A DNA stretch of 64,000 nucleotides, taken from assembly GCA_963702445.1 (NCBI GenBank), contig CAVPCZ010000016.1:186001-250000 (forward strand), read 5' to 3'. Below, piece by piece: positions 1 to 10,427 of the stretch. The position numbers and the translations under genes are program-made. How positions within the stretch are numbered: the first letter of the stretch is position 1; every line of letters starts with the position of its first letter. A model generated the notes under the pieces. It saw only the letters and a list, made by a program, of their open reading frames with translations. It ran no database searches and had not been told where the DNA came from. Source of the stretch: CAVPCZ01 sp963702445. Its GTDB lineage: Bacteria > Bacteroidota > Ignavibacteria > UBA10030 > UBA6906.

Positions 1-75
1 CCGTACGTTGCGGAAGGACAGTTCGTCCTTGTGGATGAGCGCAGACGACCCGGCTCCGTCCCCGGATCCGTACAT
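1..75 (-). CDS. possible 5' end of an unidentified divergent gene
   Basis: Reading leftward from an ATG at 75 there are 25 open codons to the window edge (MYGSGDGAGSSALIHKDEL...). The stretch is too short to name and codon use alone cannot prove coding. It would be divergent from the yqeY operon. The remaining bases to 225 show no gene. They are GC-rich upstream, then turn AT-rich into the promoter at 226. Confidence 0.2.
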   Translation of the reverse strand, partial: MYGSGDGAGSSALIHKDELSFRNVR

Positions 76-225
76 TCTGAAGCGTGAACACCATGAGTGG
101 TCCCGTGAACAACAGGAACGGCCGGGAGAGGCTGGACGGTCGGAGGCGCATTGGCGGCAAGGAACGAAATGGGACAAAAGAATTCCGCATTAATATACGT
201 TCAAAGGGGTTGACTTGCAAGGTTG

Positions 226-254
226 TTGACATTCGGACAACTGGTCGATATATT
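226..254 (+). promoter_or_regulatory. sigma70-like promoter of the yqeY-mutS2 operon
   Basis: TTGACA at 226-231 is followed after exactly 17 bp by TATATT at 249-254, and the yqeY ATG lies 31 bp beyond. Both boxes are near the housekeeping consensus and stand in an AT-rich stretch between GC-rich sequences. A second TTGACT lies just upstream at about 210. Confidence 0.7.
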
Positions 255-285
255 TAAGTTCATCCCTTTATTCAAGGAGCTATCC

Positions 286-762
286 ATGAGTCTCAAGGAA
301 CGTATCAGTGAGGATTTGAAGAAGGCGATGAAGAGCGGCGAGAAGGAACGCCTCGAAACCCTCCGCACGCTGCGCGCGGCCCTGATGGAAAAGGAGATTG
401 AGCTCCGGACGAGCGGACGGCCGCCGGGTCCCGAAGATGAAACGGCGGTTCTGACCGGCGCGGCCAAGAAGCGAAAGGAATCCATGGAACAGTTCGCAAA
501 GGGGGGACGGCAGGATCTGGTGGATCAGGAGACGCGCGAACTGGCCATCATCCAGGAATACCTCCCCCAACAGCTCTCCCGGGATGAGGTCGTGTCCCTG
601 CTCCGGCAGATTATCGCCGAGACGGGCGCGAAGGGAGCACAGGACTTCAGCAAGGTGATGCCGCTGGCAATGAAACAGCTCAAGGGCAAGACCGACGGCA
701 AGATGGTGCAGGAACTCGTCAAAGAGATGCTGGGAAATGCCGGTGCGGAAATGACCGCATGA
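286..762 (+). CDS. yqeY: GatB/YqeY domain protein
   Basis: The 158-residue product is a full-length YqeY protein, a small helical family that resembles the tail domain of the GatB amidotransferase subunit and may act in tRNA-linked metabolism; its exact role is not settled. The start MSLKERISEDLKKAMKSGEK and the segment RELAIIQEYLPQQLS are typical of the family. I chose the ATG at 286 because AAGGAG precedes it at good spacing; an upstream in-frame ATG at 223 lies inside the promoter. The stop overlaps the mutS2 start by four bases (ATGA), so the two are probably translationally coupled. Confidence 0.9.
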   Translation: MSLKERISEDLKKAMKSGEKERLETLRTLRAALMEKEIELRTSGRPPGPEDETAVLTGAAKKRKESMEQFAKGGRQDLVDQETRELAIIQEYLPQQLSRDEVVSLLRQIIAETGAKGAQDFSKVMPLAMKQLKGKTDGKMVQELVKEMLGNAGAEMTA

Positions 763-3131
763 ACGATTTCCAGGCCGCAATCGAAAAGCTGGAATTCGAG
801 AGTGTACGGACGCGACTCTCCCGCTACGCCGTATCCGAGCCGGGCAGGGACCTGCTCGGCGCCCTTCCGATCCTCACCGATAGTGACGCCATCCGGGCAC
901 GACTGGATGAAGTCTCGGAAATGAAGCAGTTGCTCGAAGCCGAGGGAGACCTTCCGCTGGAAGGGATTCATCCCGTCCGGCAGGCCGTGCAAAAAGCGGG
1001 GGTCGAGGGGAGTATTCTCCCTTCAAAGGATCTTGCGCAGATCGGCAGCACGCTGAAGGCCGGGCGCTCCGTCAGAACATACATACACAAACGGCGGGAA
1101 TCCGCCCCGCTTCTCTGGGCGATCGCAGAGGGACTCCTTGCGGAGAAGGTGCTCGAGTTCAATATCGAGCAGGCGATCGACGAAACAGGGGCGGTGCGCG
1201 CCGGAGCATCCCGCGAACTCCAGTCCATCCGCCGCGCGATCAGCGACCGCTATGACGACCTCCGCAAGCGGCTCGAGGGGATTCTCCGGAGCGTGTCGGA
1301 TCTGGGCTTCAGCCAGGATGAAATCATCACCACGCGCGAAGGGCGCATGGTGATTCCCGTGAAGGTGGAACACAAGAAGCACGTGCCGGGCTTCATCCAC
1401 AGCGCCTCGGCCAGCGGCGCCACGGTGTTCATCGAGCCCACCGAAACGCTCGAGTTCAACAACGAAATCCGGAGCCTGCAGTTCCAGGAACAGCGGGAGA
1501 TCGATCGGATCCTGCGCGCGCTGACCGTCCAGGTGGGGGAGCACAAGGAAGATCTCCTGCGCTCTCTTGATGTCCTGGGCCGGCTCGACGCGCTGCAGGC
1601 CAAGGCAAAATATTCCATCGAGGTGCTCGGCATCGCGCCACGCCTGACTGATCGCGGTCCGCTGCAGCTTGATGCAGGCACGCCATCCGCTGTTGATGAT
1701 GCATCACGGGTTGAACAGGCACGGTGCCCCTGGATCTGGAGATCGGATCGGCGTACTCCACGCTGGTGATCAGCGGACCGAACGCCGGCGGGAAAAGTGT
1801 CGCCATGAAGTGCCTCGGCATCCTGGTGCTGATGATCCAGGCCGGGCTGCACATTCCCGCGCATGCGGATTCCGAACTCCGGGTGTTCCGCAGGATCTTC
1901 GTGGACATCGGGGATGAACAGTCGATCGAAAGCGACCTGAGCACCTTCAGCTCGCATCTCGCGCACCTGAAGGAGATCACCGAACACGCCGATGCGTGGA
2001 GTCTGGTGTTGATCGACGAAATCGGCACGGGAACGGATCCCGGCGAAGGAGGCGCAATCGCGGCGGCGGTGCTTGCGGCGCTGACGGAACGCGGAGCCGT
2101 GACGGTTGCGACGACCCATCACGGCGCCCTGAAAGTCTTCGCGCATGAGACACCCGGCATCGAGAACGGCGCGATGGAATTCAATCAGCAGTCCCTCACG
2201 CCGACATACCGTTTCCGCGCCGGGGTTCCGGGAAGCAGCTACGCGCTCGAAATGGCCGACCGGCTCGGCTTCAGGCCGGAACTGATGGAACGTGCCCGTG
2301 CCTTCCTGGGAGGCCGGCAGACGCGGCTGGAGGAGCTGATCCAGGAACTCGAGGCCTCCGCCCTGCGGCATCACCAGGAGTTGCTCGCCGTCCAGACCGA
2401 ACGGGCCCGCCTGCAGTCGATGGTGGGCGAGTACGAGACCCGCATGGCCGCGCTCAATGCGGAAACACGCGAACTCAAACGGAAAGCAGCGGAAGAAGCA
2501 CGCGAGATCGTGGCACGGGCGAACGCCACAATCGAACGGGCCGTGAGAGAAATACGGGAGGGGAACGCCGCTCCGGCCGCGGTCAGGGAAGTCCGGCAGC
2601 AGGTGGAGCAGCTGCGAACGGATGTTCTGCAGCAGGAGCGCGAAGCGACATCCGCCCCGCCGCCGCCCGGGCCGGCCGTGCTTGAGCCGGGGAGCGTCGT
2701 CACGATTGCGGGTCAGGACGACGCCGGAGAAATCGTCAGCATTTCTTCCGATGGAAAAAGCGCCACGGTGCTCTTCGGCAACGTCAAATTGCGCGTGGCC
2801 ACCGTTGATCTCCGGGCATCAGCCAAGCGCCCATCGGGCGTCCGGAGCGCTCCGCAATCCATTCCCGAACGGGAAGCGCCCGCACAGCGCGAGCTGGATC
2901 TTCGCGGACTCACGGGAGACGAAGCGCTGCCCATGATCGACAAATTCATCGATGATGCGATTCTCTCCGGGTCTCCATCGCATTGATATCATTCACGGGA
3001 AGGGGACCGGCGCCCTGCGCAAGAAGGTGGCCGAATTTCTGGCCGAACATGCGCGGGTGAAGAATTTCCGGCTCGGAGAATGGAACGAGGGCGGAACGGG
3101 CGCAACTGTCGTAGAACTGGGGGATGAGTGA
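759..3131 (+). CDS. mutS2: endonuclease MutS2 (three frameshifts)
   Basis: MutS2 is a MutS-like ATPase with a C-terminal Smr nuclease, linked to suppression of recombination or ribosome rescue in other bacteria. The N-terminal core domains run from 759 to about 1670. The Walker A motif GPNAGGKS is near 1780, the Walker B segment LIDEIGTGTDPGEG near 2020, a coiled coil around 2330-2640, and the Smr domain shows ELDLRGL near 2890 and IIHGKGTGALR near 2990-3020. The reading frame breaks near 1668, 1715 and 2970. Each break is repaired by dropping one base, for example one G of TCCGGGTCT near 2970. All motifs are intact, so a working gene with sequencing insertions is more likely than a pseudogene. 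Its stop overlaps the next start (GTGA). Confidence 0.88.
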
Positions 3132-5192
3132 GCACACCACGACCCATACGAACGGTGTTGATAGCCAACCGGGGGGAGATCGCGGTCAGGATTATCCGCA
3201 CATGCCGCGAGCGGGGAATCCGGACCGTTGCGGTCTATTCCGATGCGGACCGGACGATGCCGCATGTGTTGCTCGCCGATGAGGCCTACAGAATCGGACC
3301 CGCCGCCTTCGCGGGAAAGCTATCTCGTGATGGAAAACATCCTGGACGTCGCGCGCAAGGCGGGGGCCGATGCCATCCATCCGGGGTACGGATTCCTGTC
3401 GGAACGGCCTGAATTCGCGGAGGCCGTGTCTCGGCGCAGGGTTTGCATTCATCGGGCCCCCGGGGAGCGCCATCAGAGCGATGGGCGACAAGACGGCCGC
3501 ACGACAACTGATGCGCCGTGCCGGCGTGCCGACCGTTCCGGGCACCGAGGGACCGGTTGCCTCTGAAGCCGAAGCGGAAGCGTTCTGCGCCATCGGCCGG
3601 ATTTCCCGTGCTGATCAAAGCGGCCGCGGGCGGGGGCGGAAAAGGGATGCGTGTCGTCCACCGGCGTGAGGAACTCGCCGCCGCCCTTGCGCAGGCGCAG
3701 TCGGAAGCCCGCTCGGCGTTCGGGGATCCGCGCGTGTATCTGGAAAAGTATCTCGAGGAACCACGCCACATCGAGTTTCAGATTCTGGCGGACGAGCACG
3801 GAAACACGATCCACCTCGGTGAACGCGAGTGCTCCATCCAGCGGCGTCATCAGAAAATTGTCGAGGAAAGTCCTTCCGTTGTGGTTGATGAGGAGATTCG
3901 GCATCGTATGGGTGCCGTCGCGGTGCGGGCGGCGCAGGCCTGCGGCTATGTGAATGCGGGGACGATTGAATTCCTGATGGACAGGACCGGTGCATTCTAC
4001 TTTCTGGAAATGAATACACGCCTTCAGGTGGAACATCCCGTGACGGAATTGCGCACCGGGCTGGATCTGGTCGCCGAACAACTGAACATCGCCGGAGGGA
4101 ACCCGCTCGGTATCCGGCAGGAAGATGTCCGCATGAACGGGCACGCGATCGAATGCCGCATCTGTGCGGAAGATCCCGCGAACAATTTCCTTCCCTCGAC
4201 CGGAACCATCCTGCACCTGGCGGCGGCCCAGGGACCCGGGATCCGTGAGGATCGCGGCGTTGAAAGCGGTCAGGAGATTTCCGTCTACTACGATTCGTTG
4301 ATTTCGAAAGTGATCGCCTGGGGGCCGACGAGACCTGTGGCCATCGCACGAATGGAACGCGCCCTCGGCGAGTATGCGATCGCCGGCGTCGCCACGAATA
4401 TCCCGGTCTGTCTCTTTGTGCTCGGACATCCCGCTTTCCGCTCGGGAACATTTGACACCGGCTTTCTCCCGAAATACCTGCGCCCCGAGACATTTGCGCT
4501 TCAGGAAGACCGATCGCACACCGCAGCGGTCATCCTTGCGGCATGGATGGAGCAGCGCGGAGCGAACATCATGCCGCGGAACGGGGCGGATCGCGGCGCC
4601 CCACCGGAGGCGGGGAAGGACCACGGCTCCTCGCTCGCAGGGTTGGAAGGCACGCCGCCTCGAGATGCGCCGCGGAGGGACTTCATGACACGCTCCACGT
4701 ATACCGTGACAGTCGGAGGAAGGCAGCACACGGTTGTGCTGGGCGGACGATTCCACGATAGAAGTGGATGGCCAGTGCACATTCGGTGGATGTCCGTCCT
4801 GTCGGTCAACAGGGTTTTTCGGTTCTTGTGGACGGACAATCGACATCCGCCATCGTTCACCGGACGGGAGACGACCTATCAGGTGATTGCCGGCGGCGTG
4901 CCGCATTCCGTGCACGTGGAATCCGAAAGGCAACGCCTCCTGAAAGCAATCGCCGGCGTCGTCGGGACGCAGAAGCGGCGGGAGGAGATCACGGCCCCGA
5001 TGCCTGCACTGGTCGTGCGCATCGAAGTGCAGGAAGGGGAGCGGGTGGAGAAGGGACAGGGCGCTGATTGTCCTGGAGGCGATGAAGATGGAAAACGAAA
5101 TCAAATCACCCGACGACGGCGTGGTAAAACGGATCGCGGTCACCCAGGGAAGCACAGTGGAAAAGGGGCAGATCCTGGTGACTCTGGAATGA
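3128..5192 (+). CDS. biotin-dependent acyl-CoA carboxylase alpha subunit (biotin carboxylase + biotin carrier), frameshifted
   Basis: The product loads CO2 onto biotin with ATP, in the style of acetyl/propionyl/methylcrotonyl-CoA carboxylase alpha subunits. In order it shows the N-terminal segment LIANRGEIAVRIIRTC, the HPGYGFLSE motif, the ATP-grasp glycine loop KAAAGGGGKGMRVV, ECSIQRRHQKIVEESPS, EMNTRLQVEHPVTE, a linker, then a biotinyl domain with the attachment site EAMKMENEI near 5085. I see frame breaks near 3300, 3430, 3600, 4775, 4875 and 5060; those I worked through each need one base removed. The start is GTG at 3128, overlapping the mutS2 stop. No carboxyltransferase partner is adjacent, so the acyl-CoA substrate cannot be told. 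Confidence 0.85.
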
Positions 5193-5348
5193 CTCTCGTG
5201 CGCCACGTGCCGCCGTTTCTGACAACCCGGCTTGAGAAGCGGGCACCGCCCGCGCAATGGTGCGCAGACGCCGGGGACATCCCGGGGTGCTCCGCTTCAA
5301 ACTCCCTCCCGGCATGCCTGGCGTTGCGGCAACTCCCGGGTGGCGGCG

Positions 5349-6585
5349 ATGCTTGCGTGTGCCTTCCTGGCGATGAGCGCACCGATGGCGTACGGCGGAG
5401 GCTTCCTGGTCGGAGAACTGTCGGCGCGGGGAACGGGGATGGCCGGCATACTCACCCCGCTCACCGATAATCCGACATCCATCACCGTCAATCCCGCCGG
5501 GCTGGGCTTCCTGCGGGGGACGCATCTTTCCCTCGGGACCACGGTCACGCTTCCGGATTTCGGGTTCATCGGCATTGCACCCTCCACGCAATTTTCAAAG
5601 ATGCAGGCGCAGGTCCTGTTTCCTGCCGAACATCTGCCTCACGCACACGTTTGAGAGCGGGTGGGGATTCGGCGTCTCCGCAAAGATCCCCTATTCCTCG
5701 AAAACCCAGTGGGGACAGGAGTGGGTGGGAAACACCATCGTGATCGGCACGGAGATGCGCGGGGTGGAAGTCACGCCGGTCATCGCATTCCGCCCGACTC
5801 CCCTGATTGCACTCGGTATCGGATTGAACATCGTTTCATTCCGCGTGCGCACAAGCGACCTCGTGCCGATCGCCAATACCACCGGGACCCCCTGGGCAAT
5901 ACGCGGGTTTGAGGGAGATCCCGAAAACGGATATGGCGTCCAGATAGGTGCGACGTTGAAACCGGTCGACATTCTGTCGATCGGCCTGGCGTACAAGAGT
6001 CCGGTGGCGATTTCCATCACCGACGGAAAAGTAACCTACCAGGGGTTGCCGGCAGAGCTCATGCCGCAGTACCCCGAGGCACGTTTCACCAGCCAATTCA
6101 CTCTCCCCGGACAGTTCATAGCCGGTGTCGGTCTGCGTCCGTTCGCCGGATTTCTGATTGCCGGCGAACTGCAATACGTACAGTGGTCGGATTTCGAGTC
6201 ACTGCAATTCCGGATGGAGGACGGGAGCGGACTGATTCTCACGGAACAGGCCGGATGGGGTGATGTGCTGACCTCCCGCGTCGGAGTGGAACTCCATCTG
6301 CCCGAACTCGTATTGCGGGCGGGTTACGCATTCGATCGCACTCCCATCCCCGATCCCGAACTGCGGCCTTCCGTGCCCGATGCGAACCGGGAAGTGTTAA
6401 GCGCCGGCATCGGCTACGAAGTCGGCGAGGGACTCACACTCGATTTTGCGTTCCAGTCTATCCGCTACCTGGAACGCACCATTAGCACATCACGTGTTCT
6501 CACAGACGGCGGCACGGCGTTCAATGGGACGTATCTCCTGTCGGCTACCGTCGTCGGACTCAATGTCACGTACTCCTGGAAGTGA
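5349..6585 (+). CDS. FadL/OmpP1-type outer-membrane transport protein (one frameshift)
   Basis: This is a beta-barrel outer-membrane protein of about 410 residues related to FadL, the family that carries long-chain fatty acids and other hydrophobic substrates. A hydrophobic leader (LACAFLAMSAPMAYG) is followed by GGGFLVGELSARGTGMAGI and DNPTSITVNPAGLGFL, the N-terminal hatch signature of the family (NPAG). The remainder is amphipathic strand-like sequence. The frame changes near 5621 (CTGTTTCCTGCCG; dropping one T restores LFPPN...LTHTFESGWGFG). The ATG at 5349 is tentative because the leader lacks a strong positive N-terminus and a further insertion upstream may hide the real start. purL begins three bases after the stop. 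Confidence 0.75.
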
Positions 6586-6588
6586 TAC

Positions 6589-8841
6589 ATGAATCTCCCT
6601 GTAAATTTTCCCGACGAGCCTGAAGTCAATCTTGCGCTTGCGAAGCATCACGGAATGACGGAGGAAGAGTACCAGCGGGTTCTCCGGATCCTGGGGCGCG
6701 TGCCGACCTATACGGAACTCGGGATCTACAGCGTCATGTGGAGCGAGCACTGCAGCTACAAGAATTCCATCGCGGTGGTGAAGACGCTGCCCCGGAGCGG
6801 AGGGCGGCTGCTCGTCGGGGCCGGGGAAGAGAATGCCGGACTGGTGGACATCGGAGACGGACTCGCGGTGGTCTTCAAGATCGAGAGCCACAACCATCCC
6901 TCGGCGGTGGAACCGTACCAGGGGGCTGCGACGGGAGTGGGCGGCATCATGCGGGATATCTTCACGATGGGTGCCAGGCCCATAGCGGCGCTGAACTCCC
7001 TCCGGTTCGGTTCGCTGGAAAATGCCCGCACGCGCTATCTGTTCGACGGCGTGGTGCGCGGGATCGGCGACTACGGGAACAGTTTCGGCGTGCCCACCGT
7101 CGCGGGAGAAGTCTACTTCGATCCCGTGCTACCAGGACAATCCTCTTGTCAACGCCATGTCGGTCGGGGTCGTCAAACACGGCGAGTGGGCGAGCGCCAC
7201 AGCCAGGGGCAAGGGAAACCCGGTCCTGATCGTCGGCTCGTCAACAGGCAGGGACGGCATACATGGCGCGACGTTCGCCTCGGAGGAGATCTCGGAGGCA
7301 TCCGAGAAGAAGCGCCCTTCCGTTCAGGTGGGGGACCCGTTCACCGAAAAGCTCCTTCTGGAAGCCAGCCTGGAAGCCATCCGGTCCGGTTTTGTGGTCG
7401 GGATCCAGGACATGGGTGCCGCAGGCATCACCTGCTCCACCTCGGAGATGAGCGCGCGCGGGAAATGCGGCATGGATGTTGACCTGGACCGTGTGCCGGC
7501 CCGCGAAACAGGCATGTCGGCCTACGAATTGCTCCTCTCCGAGTCGCAGGAACGGATGCTGGTGGTTGTGCAGAAGGGTCATGAGGAAGATGTCCGGACC
7601 ATATTCGCAAAGTGGGATTTGCATGCTGAAATCATAGGGGAAGTGATAGAAGGGGACCGGCTCCTGATTCGCTACCGGGGGAAACTTGTTGCCGATGTTC
7701 CGCCGGATTCTCTTGTGCTCGGAGGTGGTGCTCCCGTCTACATCCGCGAAGCCAGGGAGCCGGAATACATTGCCGGGGTGCGCGATCTGAACCTGGCGGA
7801 CATTCCGCTCCCGTCAGACTACTCGGCCGTTCTTCTCTCATTGATGTCCTGTCCGAACATCGCTTCGCAAGCGGTGGGTGTACGAGCAGTATGACAGCAT
7901 GGTGCGTACCAATAACGTAGTATTGGCTGGAGCTGATGCCGCCGTAGTTGCTTTAAAACATGGGACTAAGGGCCTTGCCATTAAGACCGATTGTAATGGC
8001 CGGTACGTGTATCTGAATCCGCGGAGGGGAGGCATGATCGCCGTGGCGGAGTCGGCCAGGAATGTCGCCTGTACGGGAGCCAGGCCGGTGGCGATCACGA
8101 ACTGTCTGAATTTCGGGAATCCGTACAAGCCGGGCGTGTACTGGCAGTTCAAGGAAGCCGTTGCAGGAGTGGGAGAAGCCTGCAGGTTCTTCGGAACTCC
8201 CGTGACGGGTGGGAACGTGAGTTTCTACAACGAAAGCCCGACCGCGAGCGTCTATCCTACACCCGTTATTGGGATGCTCGGGGTGATTGATGATATCAGA
8301 AAGGCGTGCTCCGCATCTTTCAAGGAGTCCGGAGATCGGATTGTGCTGCTTGGATCAGGCCGGGGACATCTGGGCGGATCTGAATACCTGGCTCTTGTTC
8401 ACGGGCTTGTGCGGGGAGACGCTCCCGAGGTGGATCTGGACACGGAAAGGCGTCTCCAGGAGCTGTGTGTTGAGTTGATAGACAGAGAGCTCATACATTC
8501 GGCCCACGACTGTGCCGAGGGCGGATTAGGGGTGGCCCTGGCAGAATGCTGCATCATCAACCGTACAAAGCCCCTGGGATGCCGTTCGGTACTGACTGAG
8601 AATGCGCTCCGGCCGGATGGAGCGCTCTTTGGAGAGGATCAGGCGCGTGTTGTCATTTCGGTCCCGGAGAAGGAGCTGAAGGAAGTCCTGGAGACTGCAT
8701 CGCGGCACCGCATACGGGCTACGGCTATTGGCACCGTGGGCGGTGAGCAGGATGATCATCGAGGGGGTAGTAGACGTGCCGGTAGGTGATCTGGATGCGG
8801 CGTATTATGGCTCAATAGAGCGGATGATGAAGAGTCCTTAG
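6589..8841 (+). CDS. purL: phosphoribosylformylglycinamidine synthase, single-chain small type (PurL)
   Basis: PurL converts FGAR to FGAM with ATP and glutamine-derived ammonia in purine synthesis. The roughly 750-residue length is that of the short PurL which works with PurS and PurQ. Diagnostic segments are MWSEHCSYKNS (conserved His of the active site), ESHNHPSAVEPYQGAATGVGG, QDMGAAGITCSTSEMS, and in the second half CLNFGNP, TGGNVSFYNES and HDCAEGGLGVALAE. Frame breaks lie near 7130, 7870 and 8745, each repaired by removing one base. The stop is at 8839-8841. Neither purS nor purQ is in the window. Confidence 0.92.
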
Positions 8842-8921
8842 TTTACATAATACATATTATTTGTATATTGGATGTATGCAATGCACGCAAATCACGGCAT
8901 TCGCAGGCCCGCCAACACGGG

Positions 8922-9262
8922 TCAAGTCTGACGCTCCTTCTCTTCTCCTCGCTTGCTGAACTCCCTTGCCCAGACTCTTTCTCCGCATGCGGGACATCGG
9001 AGATATTTCCTGTCGAAGAAATGCGGGCTGATGAAGTCCGTCAGACGGCTCGATCTCGAACTCTCCCGGCACACTTCGGGCACCGATATGCGGTCGTCCG
9101 TGCGTGCCATCGCACAAGGAGGAACAATGCTCCCGCGATCATGGCTGCGCCCCAGAATGAAAGCCAGATGGCCCGGGCTTCCGGGTCAAGGAATATGGTC
9201 ACCAGCTATGGCGACCAGGCTGCTGCTATGATGATTAAGAGCCCTGCGCATAGAACGGTCAC
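8922..9262 (-). pseudogene. broken small membrane protein with twin CxxC zinc ribbons
   Basis: Read together across frames, the minus strand encodes two hydrophobic segments (one near VTVLCAGLLIIIAAAW, one near IWLSFWGAAMIAGALFLLV), then RCPKCAGEFEI, then LTDFISPHFFDRKYLRCPACGERVWARE. This pattern, with membrane helices followed by two CPxC pairs around an SPHFF-type linker, matches a small family of uncharacterised membrane zinc-ribbon proteins I recognise only by shape. An in-frame TAG sits between the two helices and the frame changes near 9080. It could be decayed, or intact apart from sequence errors like its neighbours. The AT-rich 8842-8921 gap between its end and purL holds a small ATACA/TGTAT inverted repeat. 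Confidence 0.5.
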
Positions 9263-9391
9263 GCAGACTTATGCGATATGACTTTTCCCGATTCTGCTCC
9301 AGTATGTCCCACATCCGGATCAGATTGCGTCAAGCACCCGGCTGGCAACGCAGTCCCATGGGCTCGAAGGCCCCGGCTAAGACCGCAGGTT

Positions 9392-10298
9392 CTATCCGAA
9401 AATCTGTAGCGCCCCCGGCAGCACCTCCAGCTTCAGCAGCCTGAACATCCCGCCCGATGATTTCTCCGTCAGCATGTACCGCGAAATGATCTGAAGACGA
9501 TAGCTCTATCTTCTTTGTTCGCAGATATTTGACTTGCTCATCCTGAATCCTTTTACGCTTCATCACGGACGGAATCAGTCGCAGCACTTTCAGCAGCGAA
9601 ACATTGCCGATGGCGCAGACGTCCAGGAACCCATCGTCGATTTCGGCGTCGGGCGTGAGATAGAATCCTCCGCCCGCGCACTTGCCGTTGCCCGTAGCGA
9701 TCAGGAGGTTTTGGGCTTCCCAGGAGGTGTCATCCACCTGAACCCTGAAACGAGGAGGATGGAATCCTCCTATGGTTTGAAGCACGGCAAGAAGATACAA
9801 AGCCGTCCCGCTGAGGTACCTGATCTGCGTTGTCCTGTAGGCCACCGCTGCGTCAAACCCCACGCCCACTCCGTTGACGAACATCCTCCCGGGAGCATAG
9901 TTGGTGCTCCCGTTTTCAGATACACCGACGGAGACCCGGCCGGCATCGATCCTCCTTATGCGTCCCCGGAGTATCATATCCAGGGCATCATCCATCCGCC
10001 TGGGGATTCCTGCCGATTTGATGAAGTCGTTGCCTGACCCGGTGGGGATTACGCCGAATACGCGATCGGAATTCTGCAAAGCGTTGGCCACTTCATTGAT
10101 TGTTCCGTCTCCGCCGACTGCAACGACGAACCTGGCATCGCTCGATTTGACAAGTTCCGTCGCGTGTCCGGGTTTTTCCGTGAAGAGCATCTTGTGAACG
10201 ACTGCATCCCGGCGGAGGATTTGGGAAAGCCGTTCGGCCGCCCTGCGCCCGCTGCCTTTCCCGGCCGCGGGATTGACGATGAATGTGTATTCAGCCAT
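9392..10298 (-). CDS. diacylglycerol kinase catalytic-domain (lipid kinase) protein
   Basis: The product is a DagK/YegS-type lipid kinase that would phosphorylate diacylglycerol or a related lipid at the membrane. It begins MAEYTFIVNPAAGKGSGRR. It carries the nucleotide-site motif AVGGDGTINEVANAL and the segment GVIPTGSGNDFIKSAGIP, then the beta-sandwich C-terminal domain with a late HADGEI motif. I chose the ATG at 10298 because GGAAAGGA precedes it. Near 9440 the open frame runs on to 9330 with an unfamily-like tail; removing one base gives a normal ending (LEVLPGALQIFG) with TAG at 9392-9394. It lies downstream of dapF, separated by a palindrome-rich spacer. Confidence 0.85.
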
Positions 10299-10321
10299 AC
10301 GGTCCTTTCCTCGAGAACCTC

Positions 10322-10373
10322 TGTGGCACGGTGCCACATGTGCCACGGTGTGACATGTGGCACGTGCCACATG
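10322..10373. repeat. paired TGTGGCAC palindromes upstream of the lipid-kinase gene
   Basis: TGTGGCAC-G-GTGCCACA (10322-10338) and the perfect 20-bp palindrome CATGTGGCACGTGCCACATG (10354-10373) share one half-site and lie 32 bp apart. They sit 24-75 bp before the lipid-kinase ATG on the minus strand. They look like two operators for a dimeric regulator, or a small extragenic palindromic repeat. Confidence 0.6.
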
Positions 10374-10377
10374 TCGC

Positions 10378-10402
10378 GCTGAGGCTCACGGCGAGCCTCA
10401 GC
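10378..10402. terminator. strong hairpin after dapF
   Basis: GCTGAGGCTC and GAGCCTCAGC form a perfect 10-bp stem around a five-base loop. A partial T run follows only in plus-strand reading, so as a terminator for dapF on the minus strand it would be atypical. It may instead stabilise or process the dapF-lipid kinase transcript. Confidence 0.45.
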
Positions 10403-10427
10403 TTTGCTTCATCCCGCGGCTCAACAT

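Noticed and set aside
3473..5257. 594-codon minus-strand frame opposite the biotin carboxylase gene
   Set aside because: Opposite-strand shadow; the plus strand carries all carboxylase and biotin motifs.
759..9000. Programmed ribosomal frameshifting as the cause of the broken frames
   Set aside because: Breaks occur in many unrelated genes, several per gene, at ordinary sequences without slippery sites or downstream structures.
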